Shown here in pieces: positions 1 to 8,485 of a stretch of 64,000 nt of DNA. The translations under genes and the position numbers were made by a program. The stretch lies in assembly GCA_944326695.1 (NCBI GenBank), contig CALVEZ010000020.1:1-64000 (forward strand), read 5' to 3'. Within the stretch, counting starts at the first letter, position 1; every line of letters starts with the position of its first letter. The notes under the pieces were generated by a model. That model searched no databases, was not told where the DNA came from, and was given only the letters and a program-made list of their open reading frames with translations. This stretch comes from Candidatus Bilophila faecipullorum. GTDB taxonomy: Bacteria; Desulfobacterota; Desulfovibrionia; Desulfovibrionales; Desulfovibrionaceae.

Positions 1-77
1 CCCGGTTCCCCGGTTCCCCGGTTCCCCGGTTCCCCGGTTCCCCGGTTCCCCGGTTCCCCGGTTCCCCGGTTCCCCGG
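1..77. repeat. Octanucleotide tandem repeat upstream of the ybaK-like gene
   Basis: About 9.6 perfect copies of the octamer CCCCGGTT run from the window edge to base 77, so the array may extend further left. It ends 24 bases before the ATG of the next gene, just ahead of the ribosome binding site GAGGAGGG. Each unit gained or lost moves upstream promoter elements by 8 bp, so slippage here could alter expression of the downstream gene. That regulatory role is inference; the repeat itself is plainly visible. Confidence 0.95.
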
Positions 78-101
78 ACAGTTTTTTGAGGAGGGTACAA
101 A

Positions 102-578
102 ATGCGAGTTGAAGCGGTAAAGAAACAACTTGAATCCTTTGGGCTTCTGGAAGGGTATCGGGAGTTCGGGACGTCGAGCGCTACCGTAGAACTGGCGGCT
201 GCCGCAGCTGGTTGCGAGCCGGGCCGTATCGCCAAGACGCTGTCCTTCAAAACTTCGGAAGGGCCAATCGTGATTGTCGTCATGGGCACTGCCCGGATCG
301 ATAATCGGAAATTCAAGGATTGCTTTAAGGAAAAGGCCCGTTTCCCGCAGGGCGAAGAAGTGGAAGCCCTGATAGGCCACCCTATCGGCGGGGTCTGCCC
401 CTTTGCCCTCAACGAGGGTGTCCGCGTCTATCTGGACATGAGCCTGAAGGCTTACGACCCCGTATACCCCGCCGCCGGTGCTCCCTATAACGCCGTCTGT
501 CTCTCGTTGGCCGACCTTGAACGGGCGACGGGCGGCCAGTGGATTGACGTGTGCAAAACGGAATCCCCTGCGGAGTAA
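102..578 (+). CDS. YbaK/EbsC-family aminoacyl-tRNA deacylase-like protein
   Basis: A 158-residue protein of the YbaK/ProX editing-domain family, which hydrolyses mischarged aminoacyl-tRNAs in trans (Cys-tRNAPro for YbaK itself). The length matches the single-domain family. Recognisable parts are an N-terminal helix followed by the EFGTSSATVELAAAAAG stretch, the AKTLSFKT strand near residues 48-55 containing the family lysine, and the GGVCPFAL loop near residues 96-103. A strong GAGGAGGG ribosome binding site precedes the ATG. It is a single gene immediately downstream of the octamer array. The exact tRNA substrate cannot be read from sequence. Confidence 0.88.
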   Translation: MRVEAVKKQLESFGLLEGYREFGTSSATVELAAAAAGCEPGRIAKTLSFKTSEGPIVIVVMGTARIDNRKFKDCFKEKARFPQGEEVEALIGHPIGGVCPFALNEGVRVYLDMSLKAYDPVYPAAGAPYNAVCLSLADLERATGGQWIDVCKTESPAE

Positions 579-841
579 ACGAACCTGCGCTGAAGGAGAG
601 TTCGCGCTGTTCCCTGAAGCGGGGTTGTCTTTTCGCATCTTGCTCCTTTTGCAACACTTACTGCCGTCCTTTTTATGGAGAGTTACCGTGTTTTCACGAG
701 GGTTAAGAAAGCCCTCTTCTTCGCAAAATTCTTATTTCAATATAGTTCTTAAGCATGTTAACTCTCCTAAAAGGGAAGTCACCCTAGGGTTACCTTACTG
801 GAAAGCACGGAATGAAAAACGGTAATGAGGTATTTTAATTG

Positions 842-1186
842 ATGGAAGATATAGAAAAAAGCTTGTGCGCTCCTGAAAAATGGTCGGAACAAGAAAAAGA
901 CGTTATATGGGAAAAAGGAAGTGCCGTGGAGTCCCTCGATCCCGACGAATACCGTATGGATGCGGCGGGAGCCCTCATCCGGCGGGATGCCTATAACCAA
1001 AAACACCGCTTCGGCTGGCGGATTGATGGAATCGTCCCGACCAACGGTGAGGTAGACCTTTCGCTTCTGAGGCCTCTTTTCTGGAAGAACCATGAGGCCC
1101 GCCAACAGGAAGCTCCTCGAAAATTTTACCGCTATCAGAGTGCGTTGGAATTGAACGTCAACCATTTTATGGCGGACGATATTTAG
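842..1186 (+). CDS. Degenerate HNH-like small protein
   Basis: A 114-residue protein (115 if the TTG directly before the ATG is used; a TGAGG motif lies upstream). The order of motifs, MDAAGALIRRDAYN then FGWRIDGIVP then LLRPLFWKNHEARQ, follows the small HNH-domain proteins in which W-x-I-D-H-I-x-P and N-L-R-P-L-x-W-x-N-N are expected. Here the D-H pair is D-G and the second N-N is N-H, so the metal-binding catalytic site is probably lost. It is likely a non-catalytic relative or a decaying gene. It stands alone just upstream of tRNA-Sec. The family assignment is by eye and moderate. Confidence 0.55.
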   Translation: MEDIEKSLCAPEKWSEQEKDVIWEKGSAVESLDPDEYRMDAAGALIRRDAYNQKHRFGWRIDGIVPTNGEVDLSLLRPLFWKNHEARQQEAPRKFYRYQSALELNVNHFMADDI

Positions 1187-1247
1187 GCTATTGGCGCTCT
1201 TCCTCCCCTCACTTGACCTTCGTCTGATAGAGGGATAATGTAAAAAA

Positions 1248-1341
1248 GGAAACGTTTCGTCACCGGTGTGGCGCCCAGTCTTCAAAACTGGTGTACGGTC
1301 GAGAGGTCGTAGGTAGGTTCGACTCCTATACGTTTCCGCCA
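1248..1341 (+). tRNA. selC: tRNA-Sec (anticodon TCA)
   Basis: A 94-nt tRNA with the hallmarks of bacterial selenocysteine tRNA: an 8-bp acceptor stem (GGAAACGT pairing with ACGTTTCC), anticodon loop CTTCAAA giving TCA, a long variable arm (ACGGTC-GAGA-GGTCGT), a T arm with TTCGACT, discriminator G and encoded CCA at 1339-1341. It decodes in-frame UGA with SelA, SelB and SelD. None of those genes and no obvious selenoprotein lies in the window. A terminator follows at once. Confidence 0.95.
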
Positions 1342-1350
1342 TCATTGAAG

Positions 1351-1399
1351 AAAAAAGGAAAGGTCAGCCTTAATATTTAAGGTTGATCTTTCCTTTTTT
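1351..1399 (+). terminator. Rho-independent terminator after tRNA-Sec
   Basis: A long inverted repeat: AAAAAAGGAAAGGTCAGCCT on the left and the matching AAGG..CTTTCCTTTTTT on the right, around an AATATTT loop and ending in a T run. It lies 10 bases after the tRNA CCA end. Confidence 0.85.
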
Positions 1400-1482
1400 G
1401 AGATGTTTGCCCCGCTCCTGCCCCACTTTAAAAGGTAACCAATGGAAGTAAGGGTAAGGTGAGGGCTAGTTTTCTTTTTTAT

Positions 1483-4431
1483 CTACATCTTGGATTTTTT
1501 CCCTGATTTTTCCCTGCTGGCAAGGAAGGCTTCTATTTCCAGCAACACCCGCCGTCCGTGGGCGAGGAAAGCGGGGAGGGCCGCACGCAGCTCGTCCCAG
1601 TCCCCGGACCTGCCGAGCAGTTCCAAATGCTTGGCTTCCTCGGAGAAGTGATCCGCGCCGATGGTGAGGCTGGCGCTTTTGAGGCCGTGGACTTCGATGA
1701 CCACACGATCCGGGTCTTGGTTCATCCAGCCGGGCAGGGCATCCAGAGTATCGCCAGTCGAGCGTACGTATAAGGCCAGAAGCCGAGGATAGGACAAGGT
1801 CGGCGGCACGCGTTGCGTCCCCGCTTCAAAATCCACTTCGGGCAGGGGTGCGGCTTTCTCCGCTTGTGCCGGAGTTTGAGCGGCGGCAGGCGGGGCAGCG
1901 TCGCATGGTGCCCGTTCCTCAAGGTGGGGGAGGGGAAAGGCGGTTGATTCGGTTTCCGGGCGGGGGTGATGAGGTTCCGGCGTTGCGGCGGCGCGCCGGG
2001 CGTTGAGGTCCTTGAGCCATGCCCGGAGCAGGCGGTTCAAGGTGCCCGTTTCGATGGGTTTGGGGAGGAAGCCGTTGAAGCCGTTTGCCAAAAACATGCG
2101 CCGCGTTTCCACGGTGACGTTGGCGGTCAAGGCGATGATGGGCAGGGTACGGTATTTTTCCTCGGGCAGGGCGCGGATGTGCCGCACGGCCTCCACGCCG
2201 TCCATATCGGGCATCATGTGGTCCATGAACACAAGATCGTAGTCCCGTTCCCGCACGGCGCGGATCGCGTCGGCCCCGCCATAGACATGATCCATCCTCA
2301 TGCCGTAGGGCGCCATCAGGCCTTCGGCCACCTGCACGTTCACTTCGTTGTCGTCCACGATGAGGATGGAGACGTGGGGCAGCGGTTCCATTTCGCTGAC
2401 GCTGAGGCCCGAACGACCCCGTAGCCGAGAAGGGGCGCCTGTGGACAGGGCCTGTGGGAGCTGGAGAGCGAAAAGCGGAATATAGACGTTCGTGCCGTCC
2501 ATATCCATGAGCATTTGCTCCTGTAGAGAGAGCAGCCCGATAAGACGGACGCCCTTCTCGTCCAGACCGCGCAGGAGCGGGCGGGGTGCCAGTGCGTGGG
2601 TATGGCTCCCTTCCCGCAGGCGTCCGAGGAAATCCTCGGGGGAGGCGCACAGGGTATGGCGGACCTTGAGCTGGTTGAGGCAGGCGGCCTCGAAGAGGCG
2701 CAGGTCCTCGTATTCTTCACAGATGAGCAGGGAGACGTTGTCCGGTACGGGCACCACGAGCGGTGCGGGATCGTCCACCCGTTGGCGCACGGTGGCCACG
2801 AAGGACGAGCCCTTGCCGTAGACGCTCGACACCTCAATGTATCCCCCCATCATCTCGCAGAGTTTTTTGGAGATGGCCAGCCCGAGGCCCGTACCCTTGA
2901 TATATCGGTTGCGCTTGGTGTCGACCTGATTGAAGCTGATAAAGAGTTTGTCAATGTCCTCGGCCCGGATGCCGATGCCGCTGTCCCTGACTTCCATACG
3001 CAGGTGCCAGATGTCCCCCATTTGCTGGCCCCCAACAATGAGGCGTACTGACCCGCGTTCGGTGAACTTGATGGCGTTGCCGATGATGTTGAGGAGGACT
3101 TGTTTGACCCGGCCCATGTCCCCCAGCAAGCCACGTGGAAGGGCGGGATCGAGTTCCAGCCAAAAGAGGACCGGCTTGTTCCCGAGGCGCATGGCGGCGA
3201 TGGTGGTCACGTCCTCGAAGAGGGTTTCAAGCTCGTAGGGTTCTTCCACGATGGAGAACTTGCCCGCTTCGATTTTGGTGATGTCGAGGATGTCGTCAAT
3301 GATGGTCAAGAGGCCCTTGCCCGCGTTGAGGATACTGGCGAGGCGGTCGCGCTGCGCGGGCGGCATCTTATCGCGTAACATCAATTCGCTCAGGCCGACG
3401 ATGACGTTCATGGGGGTACGGATTTCGTGGCTCATATTGGCCAGAAAGGCGGATTTGGCATCCATGGCCATGCGGCTTTCCTGAGACAGAAAGTGAGCCC
3501 GCATCGCCCAGAAGGACAAGCCCATGAAGAGCAGCACCAGTCCGGCCCCGGCAAGGGCCAGTTCGCGGGTGAGCGTCACGGCTTGGTCGGACAGCACAGC
3601 CTGTTGCGGAACGATGGTCACCGCCGTCCAGTTGTTGAAGCGCAGGGGCTGGCAGTAAATGTACTGGCGGTTGCCCGCGACATCAATGAAGCTGTCGAGC
3701 CTCTGCCGCCCCTGCCGAACGGCTTCGAGCAGCCGCAACCGACCGTCTTCCGGGAAGCGTTTGTTGTGCAGTGCTATGAACAGGTTTCCGAAATCCACGT
3801 GGCGGGCGCGCATGATCACGGCGCCTTGTTTGTCGATGATATAGGTCCGGCTTTCCCTGCCGAAATTTTCCAGCTTCAGGCCGTCGCGCAGCCGTCTGGT
3901 TTCCAGCATGGCGACCAGTGCCCCTTTTTCGCCCTTCCGCTCCAGCGGTACGGTCAACACGACGCCGCTGACGGCGCGGGTGGCGAATATCTTGCGGACT
4001 TGTTCGGATACCGACGCTTTGCCTTGAAGGGCGGCCCGGAAGGACGGATCGCCGCTCAGGTCCACGGATTCCGTGGGCACGGTCGCGTGCAGCAGGCCGT
4101 CCGATCCGGCATAGCCCATATAGGCGAAGGAGTAGAGACGCGCGACATCGCGCAGATAGGCGAGGCGGGTCTTTTCGGAATCGAGCGCGTCGATCCCCCG
4201 CGCCACGGCGTGCAGCATAGTTTGCGTATCGGTGATTACGGTAGTCAAATGCGTGACGATGGCATCGGAAACTTCCGCCAGCCGACTTGAGTTTTCTTCG
4301 GTGAGCTGGCGGTTGAAGGTATGGATGTAGGTGCCCACCACGCCGCCGAAGAGCCCGCAGGCGCAGAACAGAATGAGCATGGCAACAATCAGCCTTCCGT
4401 GGCGTTGGGCGTTGGGCGCGTCATTGGGCAC
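1483..4431 (-). CDS. Hybrid sensor histidine kinase with receiver and Hpt domains
   Basis: A membrane-bound phosphorelay kinase of about 982 residues. Order: TM1 near residues 14-36, a large periplasmic Cache-like sensor to about 285, TM2 about 285-310, HisKA with [10 protein letters not shown] (phospho-His near 334), an ATPase domain with N-box LNIIGNAIKF and G1 DSGIGI, a receiver with acceptor in LVFMDHMMPDMDG (near 737), and a C-terminal Hpt domain with VHGLKSAS (His near 913). The open frame runs 97 codons further upstream, but that part overlaps the preceding gene. The GTG at 4431 has a GAGG motif 8-9 bases before it and is preferred; GTG at 4440 is the alternative. It overlaps the end of the solute-binding lipoprotein gene by 11 bases, which suggests translational coupling and that the lipoprotein is its sensory partner. 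No output regulator is nearby. Confidence 0.9.
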   Translation of the reverse strand: MPNDAPNAQRHGRLIVAMLILFCACGLFGGVVGTYIHTFNRQLTEENSSRLAEVSDAIVTHLTTVITDTQTMLHAVARGIDALDSEKTRLAYLRDVARLYSFAYMGYAGSDGLLHATVPTESVDLSGDPSFRAALQGKASVSEQVRKIFATRAVSGVVLTVPLERKGEKGALVAMLETRRLRDGLKLENFGRESRTYIIDKQGAVIMRARHVDFGNLFIALHNKRFPEDGRLRLLEAVRQGRQRLDSFIDVAGNRQYIYCQPLRFNNWTAVTIVPQQAVLSDQAVTLTRELALAGAGLVLLFMGLSFWAMRAHFLSQESRMAMDAKSAFLANMSHEIRTPMNVIVGLSELMLRDKMPPAQRDRLASILNAGKGLLTIIDDILDITKIEAGKFSIVEEPYELETLFEDVTTIAAMRLGNKPVLFWLELDPALPRGLLGDMGRVKQVLLNIIGNAIKFTERGSVRLIVGGQQMGDIWHLRMEVRDSGIGIRAEDIDKLFISFNQVDTKRNRYIKGTGLGLAISKKLCEMMGGYIEVSSVYGKGSSFVATVRQRVDDPAPLVVPVPDNVSLLICEEYEDLRLFEAACLNQLKVRHTLCASPEDFLGRLREGSHTHALAPRPLLRGLDEKGVRLIGLLSLQEQMLMDMDGTNVYIPLFALQLPQALSTGAPSRLRGRSGLSVSEMEPLPHVSILIVDDNEVNVQVAEGLMAPYGMRMDHVYGGADAIRAVRERDYDLVFMDHMMPDMDGVEAVRHIRALPEEKYRTLPIIALTANVTVETRRMFLANGFNGFLPKPIETGTLNRLLRAWLKDLNARRAAATPEPHHPRPETESTAFPLPHLEERAPCDAAPPAAAQTPAQAEKAAPLPEVDFEAGTQRVPPTLSYPRLLALYVRSTGDTLDALPGWMNQDPDRVVIEVHGLKSASLTIGADHFSEEAKHLELLGRSGDWDELRAALPAFLAHGRRVLLEIEAFLASREKSGKKSKM

Positions 4432-5755
4432 GGGGGGCACCCTCGCTTTCCGGCCTTGTGTCCGGTCGGTTTGTCGCCGCCCGGCGGAGGCGCGCCGTGT
4501 CCATGTCCTGGAGGCAGCGGAAGGTGTCGTAGGCGGCATCCCGCATGTGGCGCTGGATGAAGACGGCGTCAAGCTGGGAAAAGCCGCGGATGCGCAGCCA
4601 TGCCGTGGAGTCGAAGTAAAGGCGTTCGATACGGCGTTCGTTTTCCGTATATTGCGGCGTGGCCGTGCTGCCGATTTGGTTTTTGAACACGGGGGCGGTG
4701 TAGATGCCCGCGAAGGCCGCATTGTAGTTGTAGGGATCGGCCATGAAGGTGATCAGGTCAAGGGCGGCGTCCACTTGCGGGCCATGCCGGTTGACGATGA
4801 GCAGGGCCAGATTGGGCCCCTCGAAGGAACCGCTCTCGGGCACGCCCATAAAGGCGGGCATGAGCCCGAAGCGCGAGGGATCGCCGCTAAAGTCCGTGTA
4901 CAGCCATGTATCCCAACAGATCATCATGGCGTAATGCTCCCCGCGCATGGCGGCGTCCATGCCGTCCCATCCGTTGCGCTCGTAGCCGGAGCCGAAATAG
5001 CCGCGCTCGGCCATCGTCTTGTACCAGTCCACGATGGCGTGCATCTGCGGGATGTGGGCGTAGGAGAGCCTGCCCTCGTTGAGGGCGTTAAGCAGGCACC
5101 CGTCCTGAAAAAGGCTGTCCATCGGGAACTGGTAGAGCAGCATGCTGTGTTCGGCAAAGGGAAGATAGACAGGCGTAACGCCCTCCCGGAGCAGTCTGTC
5201 GCAGACGTCGAGAAATTCTTTTTGCGTTTGGGGGACGGCGAGGCCATAGCGCCGGAAAAGGTCTTTATTGTAAAGGATGCCGGAGATGGAGGCTTCCCAG
5301 TAGGGAAGGCCGATGACCTTGCCGTGGTAGATGGCCTGGTTGATGGCCGTATCCGTGAGATCGTCCACCCACGGGGCCGCCGTGAAGTCGTGGAAGTTCC
5401 GGTCGGGGTCCAGATACTCAATGTTCGCGCCCCCGAAACTCAGGAGGACGTCCGGCCCGTCTTTCCCTCCGGCGGCGAAGGCGGCGGAGAGATGTTCTTC
5501 CAGTTCCCGATGGGAAAAACCTTCCGTGCGTACCTTGTTGCCGGTGAGCTCGGTGTAGCGCGAAAAGGCCCGCCGCAGGTAGGGGCGGTTGAGGTCGTCC
5601 CGAGGGCCCCAGACGGTGATGGTCCGGCCTTTGGTCTCACCCCAGCGGTAGAAGGGTTTCTCAAACGCCGCCGTCTCCGGGGGCGGCGCGGCGTCGCAGC
5701 CGGAGAGAAGGAGCGCTGCGGCGAAGAAGGCAAAAAAGATGAAGGACGTTCTCAT
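4421..5755 (-). CDS. Extracellular solute-binding lipoprotein (ABC family 1 type)
   Basis: A 444-residue periplasmic binding protein with a lipoprotein signal peptide (lipobox LLSGC, Cys near residue 20). The mature part has the family-1 sugar/oligosaccharide binding-protein layout: ITVWGPRDDLN, FSRYTELTGNKV, GPDVLLSFGG and VIGLPYWEASISGILYNKDLF. No ABC permease or ATPase genes are nearby. The gene overlaps the downstream hybrid kinase by 11 bases, so it more likely acts as a ligand-binding accessory to that kinase than as transport capacity. A 20-bp dyad sits over the -35 region of its candidate promoter (see 5801-5830). Confidence 0.85.
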   Translation of the reverse strand: MRTSFIFFAFFAAALLLSGCDAAPPPETAAFEKPFYRWGETKGRTITVWGPRDDLNRPYLRRAFSRYTELTGNKVRTEGFSHRELEEHLSAAFAAGGKDGPDVLLSFGGANIEYLDPDRNFHDFTAAPWVDDLTDTAINQAIYHGKVIGLPYWEASISGILYNKDLFRRYGLAVPQTQKEFLDVCDRLLREGVTPVYLPFAEHSMLLYQFPMDSLFQDGCLLNALNEGRLSYAHIPQMHAIVDWYKTMAERGYFGSGYERNGWDGMDAAMRGEHYAMMICWDTWLYTDFSGDPSRFGLMPAFMGVPESGSFEGPNLALLIVNRHGPQVDAALDLITFMADPYNYNAAFAGIYTAPVFKNQIGSTATPQYTENERRIERLYFDSTAWLRIRGFSQLDAVFIQRHMRDAAYDTFRCLQDMDTARLRRAATNRPDTRPESEGAPRAQ

Positions 5756-5800
5756 GAGGCAACCCTCTTATTCGAACGAAAAGGCTTTCCATTAAGATGG

Positions 5801-5830
5801 AGTATAGCATATTCGTCTTAAAAGACGAAT
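5801..5830 (-). promoter_or_regulatory. Candidate promoter with overlapping dyad operator
   Basis: On the minus strand a TATACT -10 (plus-strand 5801-5806) lies 45 bases upstream of the lipoprotein ATG. The perfect inverted repeat ATTCGTCTT-AA-AAGACGAAT (5811-5830) covers the spacer and -35 zone, where no good -35 hexamer is visible. This is the geometry of an activator or repressor site for the lipoprotein/kinase operon. The promoter call is by eye. Confidence 0.45.
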
Positions 5831-6589
5831 ACTTTTTAACAAGAATTAATATATTGCTTTTATTGCCCTTCCTGCGATTTTCTTCCGGGGTCCGCACCAC
5901 GGCCTTGACGAGGCTTTTGTCCGCGCCGGGGCAAGGGATGCGTCCTTCTTTGCGAGTCTTTTTGTGGCATGGTCGACTATCAAAAGTCGTGCGGGGCCTG
6001 AGTGCGTACCCGTCGGCTCTCTTGCAGCTATGCTTTCTCTATGCCTTCTTCAACGGGCGTAGCGGCGTGGTGGGAGCCTCCTGCGTGCCGTGCGTCTGCA
6101 TCGCCATTGCCGTCAATGATGCGGCAACCCTCGGCAATGTCTGCTTTCGGGCTGCGCCTCCGTTGGCGCTTCTGACCGTCCTCGTTTGTCTCCGGCGCGA
6201 TTCCCTCGGAAGTGCCGAAGCGGGCGAAAAGAGCGAGTTGCCCACGTTCAAGGACTCCATCTGCATGATGAAGGTGTCTCCCCTCTGGTTTATGGAGGTG
6301 AGCCTCTTCTGTCCCTCTTCTGAAGGGGCCTTACGTGCTTTACCTGCTGTTTTCCTGCGCTTTCCTTCTCAGGGCGGAAACAGCGGGCATCCTCGCCATC
6401 GTCGCACTTTCGTCTTTCTGTCGCTATTGTGCTGATTTTTTGAATGTCGCGGCGTTCCTCTTTGGGCGTAACAGAGCGTGGGAGCGGCTGGCAAAAAGGG
6501 GCTCCCGCAACGGAAAGGACGGCGCGCTTTCGGCGCGGACACCCTTTGGTATGGGCGGATACGCGTGTCTCTACGCCGGAAGGTGGAAA
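5831..6589. other. Gene-poor intergenic region
   Basis: No convincing gene. The longest plus-strand reading frame (from 5797, about 212 codons) has no ribosome binding site, irregular composition and no family resemblance. No repeats or RNA structure stood out. Confidence 0.5.
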
Positions 6590-7798
6590 CTACATCTCCG
6601 TCCGCTGTTTTCTGCCGTGCATGAGGTAATAGAGGGCGATGGAGGCAAAAGCGATGCCGGAGGCGATTTTGTACACGCCGCCATACCCCACCTCCGGGAC
6701 AAGGCTGCCGAAGATATAGGGGCCGAAACCAAGGCCCATGTCGAAGAAGATGAAAAAGGTGGAGGTCGCCTGCCCGAATCGGTCTTTGGGGACCAGCGAA
6801 AGGGAAATGGCCTGCGCTGAGGACTGGAAGTTGCCGAAGCCCACCCCGAGCAGGCAGCCCGCGCAAAGCATGGTCCAGTCCGATTCGGCCACTCCGAGCG
6901 CCAGCATCCCGAGCGACGTCAGCAGCAGGGTGGGGTAGACGATGACGTTTTCTCCCCGGCTGTCGAAGATTTTTCCGGAAATGGGCCGGGTCAGGAGCAC
7001 GGTGGCGGCATAGACGAGGAAGAAGAGGCTCGCCGCGCCCACAAGCCCCCGCTCGCGGGCATAGAAGGAAATGAAGGCCTGCACGGTTCCCCAGCAAAGG
7101 CAGACGACGACCACGACCAGCGAAAAGGGCAGGACCCGGTAGTCGATGTAGTTGCTGAGCCGGAGGAGGGCTTTTGTGCCTTGCACGGGGGTGTCCGTAA
7201 GGTGATCCGCGATGGTCAGGCCGAAAAAGACCAGCAGGTTCGCCGCGCCGAAACCGAGTGAAACCATGAACAGATGCTCGTAGTCCGTCCACTGGAGCAG
7301 GGTGATGCCGAGGAAGGGCCCGAAAGCGAGAGCCAGCGCCGTGCTCATGCTGAAAAAGCTGATCCCGATGCCGTGCTGGTGTTTGGGGACCACGTAGGCG
7401 ACGATGGTCCCCGTCGCCGTGCCGATGAAGCCCACGCCGATGCCGGTCAGAAAGCGGACGGCGAAGAGCGTTTCCAGCGAGTCCACGGTAAAGTACAGGC
7501 CGATGCTTCCTATATACACGACAAGGCCGCTGAAAAGCACCTTGCGGCAGCCGAGAAGAGAGATGAGGTTGCCGGTGATGAAACGCCCCGCCAGACAGCC
7601 GAGGACGATGATGCCCGCCGTCAGGCCCGCCACGTTCGGCGTCGTGTGGAAGCGGCTGATGGCATAGGGGGTGCTGATCACGAAAATCAGGTAGTAGGAG
7701 ATCATCGTGAACAGATTGATCAGCGCCACTACGTTGAAATTGCGGTTGAAGATGGCGGCGTAGTCCGTGCGCCCGCCGACCCCTGCTGTTTTTTTCAT
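6590..7798 (-). CDS. MFS transporter
   Basis: A 402-residue major facilitator protein with about twelve hydrophobic segments. It starts with a short cytoplasmic tail followed by FNVVALINLFTMISYYLIFVISTPYAI. The TM2-3 loop holds the shortened MFS motif GRFITGNLISLLGCRK. The mid loop falls near residues 190-210. Length is typical of 12-TM drug, sugar-acid or purine exporters, and the substrate cannot be assigned. It is divergent from a MarR-type regulator, and both promoters carry the same TTGC-N4-GCAA dyad, so it is probably the regulated target of that repressor. Confidence 0.85.
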   Translation of the reverse strand: MKKTAGVGGRTDYAAIFNRNFNVVALINLFTMISYYLIFVISTPYAISRFHTTPNVAGLTAGIIVLGCLAGRFITGNLISLLGCRKVLFSGLVVYIGSIGLYFTVDSLETLFAVRFLTGIGVGFIGTATGTIVAYVVPKHQHGIGISFFSMSTALALAFGPFLGITLLQWTDYEHLFMVSLGFGAANLLVFFGLTIADHLTDTPVQGTKALLRLSNYIDYRVLPFSLVVVVVCLCWGTVQAFISFYARERGLVGAASLFFLVYAATVLLTRPISGKIFDSRGENVIVYPTLLLTSLGMLALGVAESDWTMLCAGCLLGVGFGNFQSSAQAISLSLVPKDRFGQATSTFFIFFDMGLGFGPYIFGSLVPEVGYGGVYKIASGIAFASIALYYLMHGRKQRTEM

Positions 7799-7908
7799 GT
7801 CGTCGCCCTGTCCGGGTTGCCGGTTTACAGAAAGGGCGGCGTTCCCGAGAGAACGTCGCGTAAGGCCGCCGGCGCTTCCACGCCGGAATCGTTGGCCTTT
7901 TCCGAATC

Positions 7909-7949
7909 ATTGCGGATGCAACATTATGTCTTTGAAAATGGCTTGTCAA
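7909..7949 (-). promoter_or_regulatory. Promoter of the MFS gene with MarR-type operator dyad
   Basis: Reading on the minus strand: -35 TTGACA (7949-7944), 17-bp spacer, -10 TAATGT (7926-7921). The dyad TTGC-GGAT-GCAA (7910-7921) lies across the expected transcription start. An equivalent dyad sits at the start of the divergent marR-type gene, which marks it as a shared operator. Confidence 0.7.
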
Positions 7950-7994
7950 TACGCCGAGAGGGTGGTGATATTTTGATTTAATCCATTATGTATA

Positions 7995-8035
7995 TTGACT
8001 CTTTTGTTTGTATTGCCTATAGTTGCCGACGCAAC
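7995..8035 (+). promoter_or_regulatory. Promoter of the MarR-type gene with autoregulatory dyad
   Basis: -35 TTGACT (7995-8000), 17-bp spacer, -10 TATAGT (8018-8023). The dyad GTTGC-CGAC-GCAAC (8022-8035) covers the expected start site and matches the dyad at the MFS promoter. Repression of both genes by the MarR-type product is the natural inference. Confidence 0.72.
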
Positions 8036-8053
8036 GTAGACAAGAGGAACTGC

Positions 8054-8485
8054 ATGGAACTGACCTATAAGTGGATTGCCATCGCCAATCGCTATACGCA
8101 GATGTATTTGAACCGCCAGCTCGAACCCTATGGGCTGAACGCCAGCCAATACGTGTTTCTCCTGCACATTTGCCGCAGGCCGGGCATCACGCAGGACAAG
8201 CTGCCGGACCTCATCCATATCAACAAGAGCAACGTCACCCGTGCGTTGGCGCAGCTTGAGAGCGCGGACTTGGTGCGACGGGAGAGCAAGCCCGACGATA
8301 AGCGTACCGCTCATATCTATCCTACAGAGAAGGCGACGGCCCTCTATCCCGTCATCATGGAGATTGTCGAGACGTGGGACGCCATTTTGACCGGGAGGCT
8401 GACGCCCGAAGAAAAAGGGCAACTGCGTCTTTTGCTGCAAAAGGCCGCCCGGACCAGCTTCGATTTCGTTTCCAAGGACTTTTGA
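8054..8485 (+). CDS. MarR-family transcriptional regulator
   Basis: A 143-residue winged-helix regulator. The core is intact: LNASQYVFLLHICRRPGITQ, then recognition-helix region HINKSNVTRALAQLESADLV, then wing RRESKPDDKRTAHIYPTEKA with the family D-x-R motif. The ATG at 8054 follows an AGAGGA ribosome binding site; a longer frame from 7988 would start inside the promoter and is rejected. It is divergently paired with an MFS gene and probably represses both. The ligand is unknown. Confidence 0.88.
   Translation: MELTYKWIAIANRYTQMYLNRQLEPYGLNASQYVFLLHICRRPGITQDKLPDLIHINKSNVTRALAQLESADLVRRESKPDDKRTAHIYPTEKATALYPVIMEIVETWDAILTGRLTPEEKGQLRLLLQKAARTSFDFVSKDF

Noticed and set aside
4331..5821. 496-codon plus-strand frame opposite the lipoprotein gene
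   Set aside because: It is the antisense of a well-supported gene; the product is His/Gly/Val-rich with no recognisable domain.
5797..6435. 212-codon plus-strand frame between the lipoprotein and MFS genes
   Set aside because: No ribosome binding site, erratic composition rich in Arg/Ser/Cys, no family resemblance; typical of random open frames in G+C-rich DNA.
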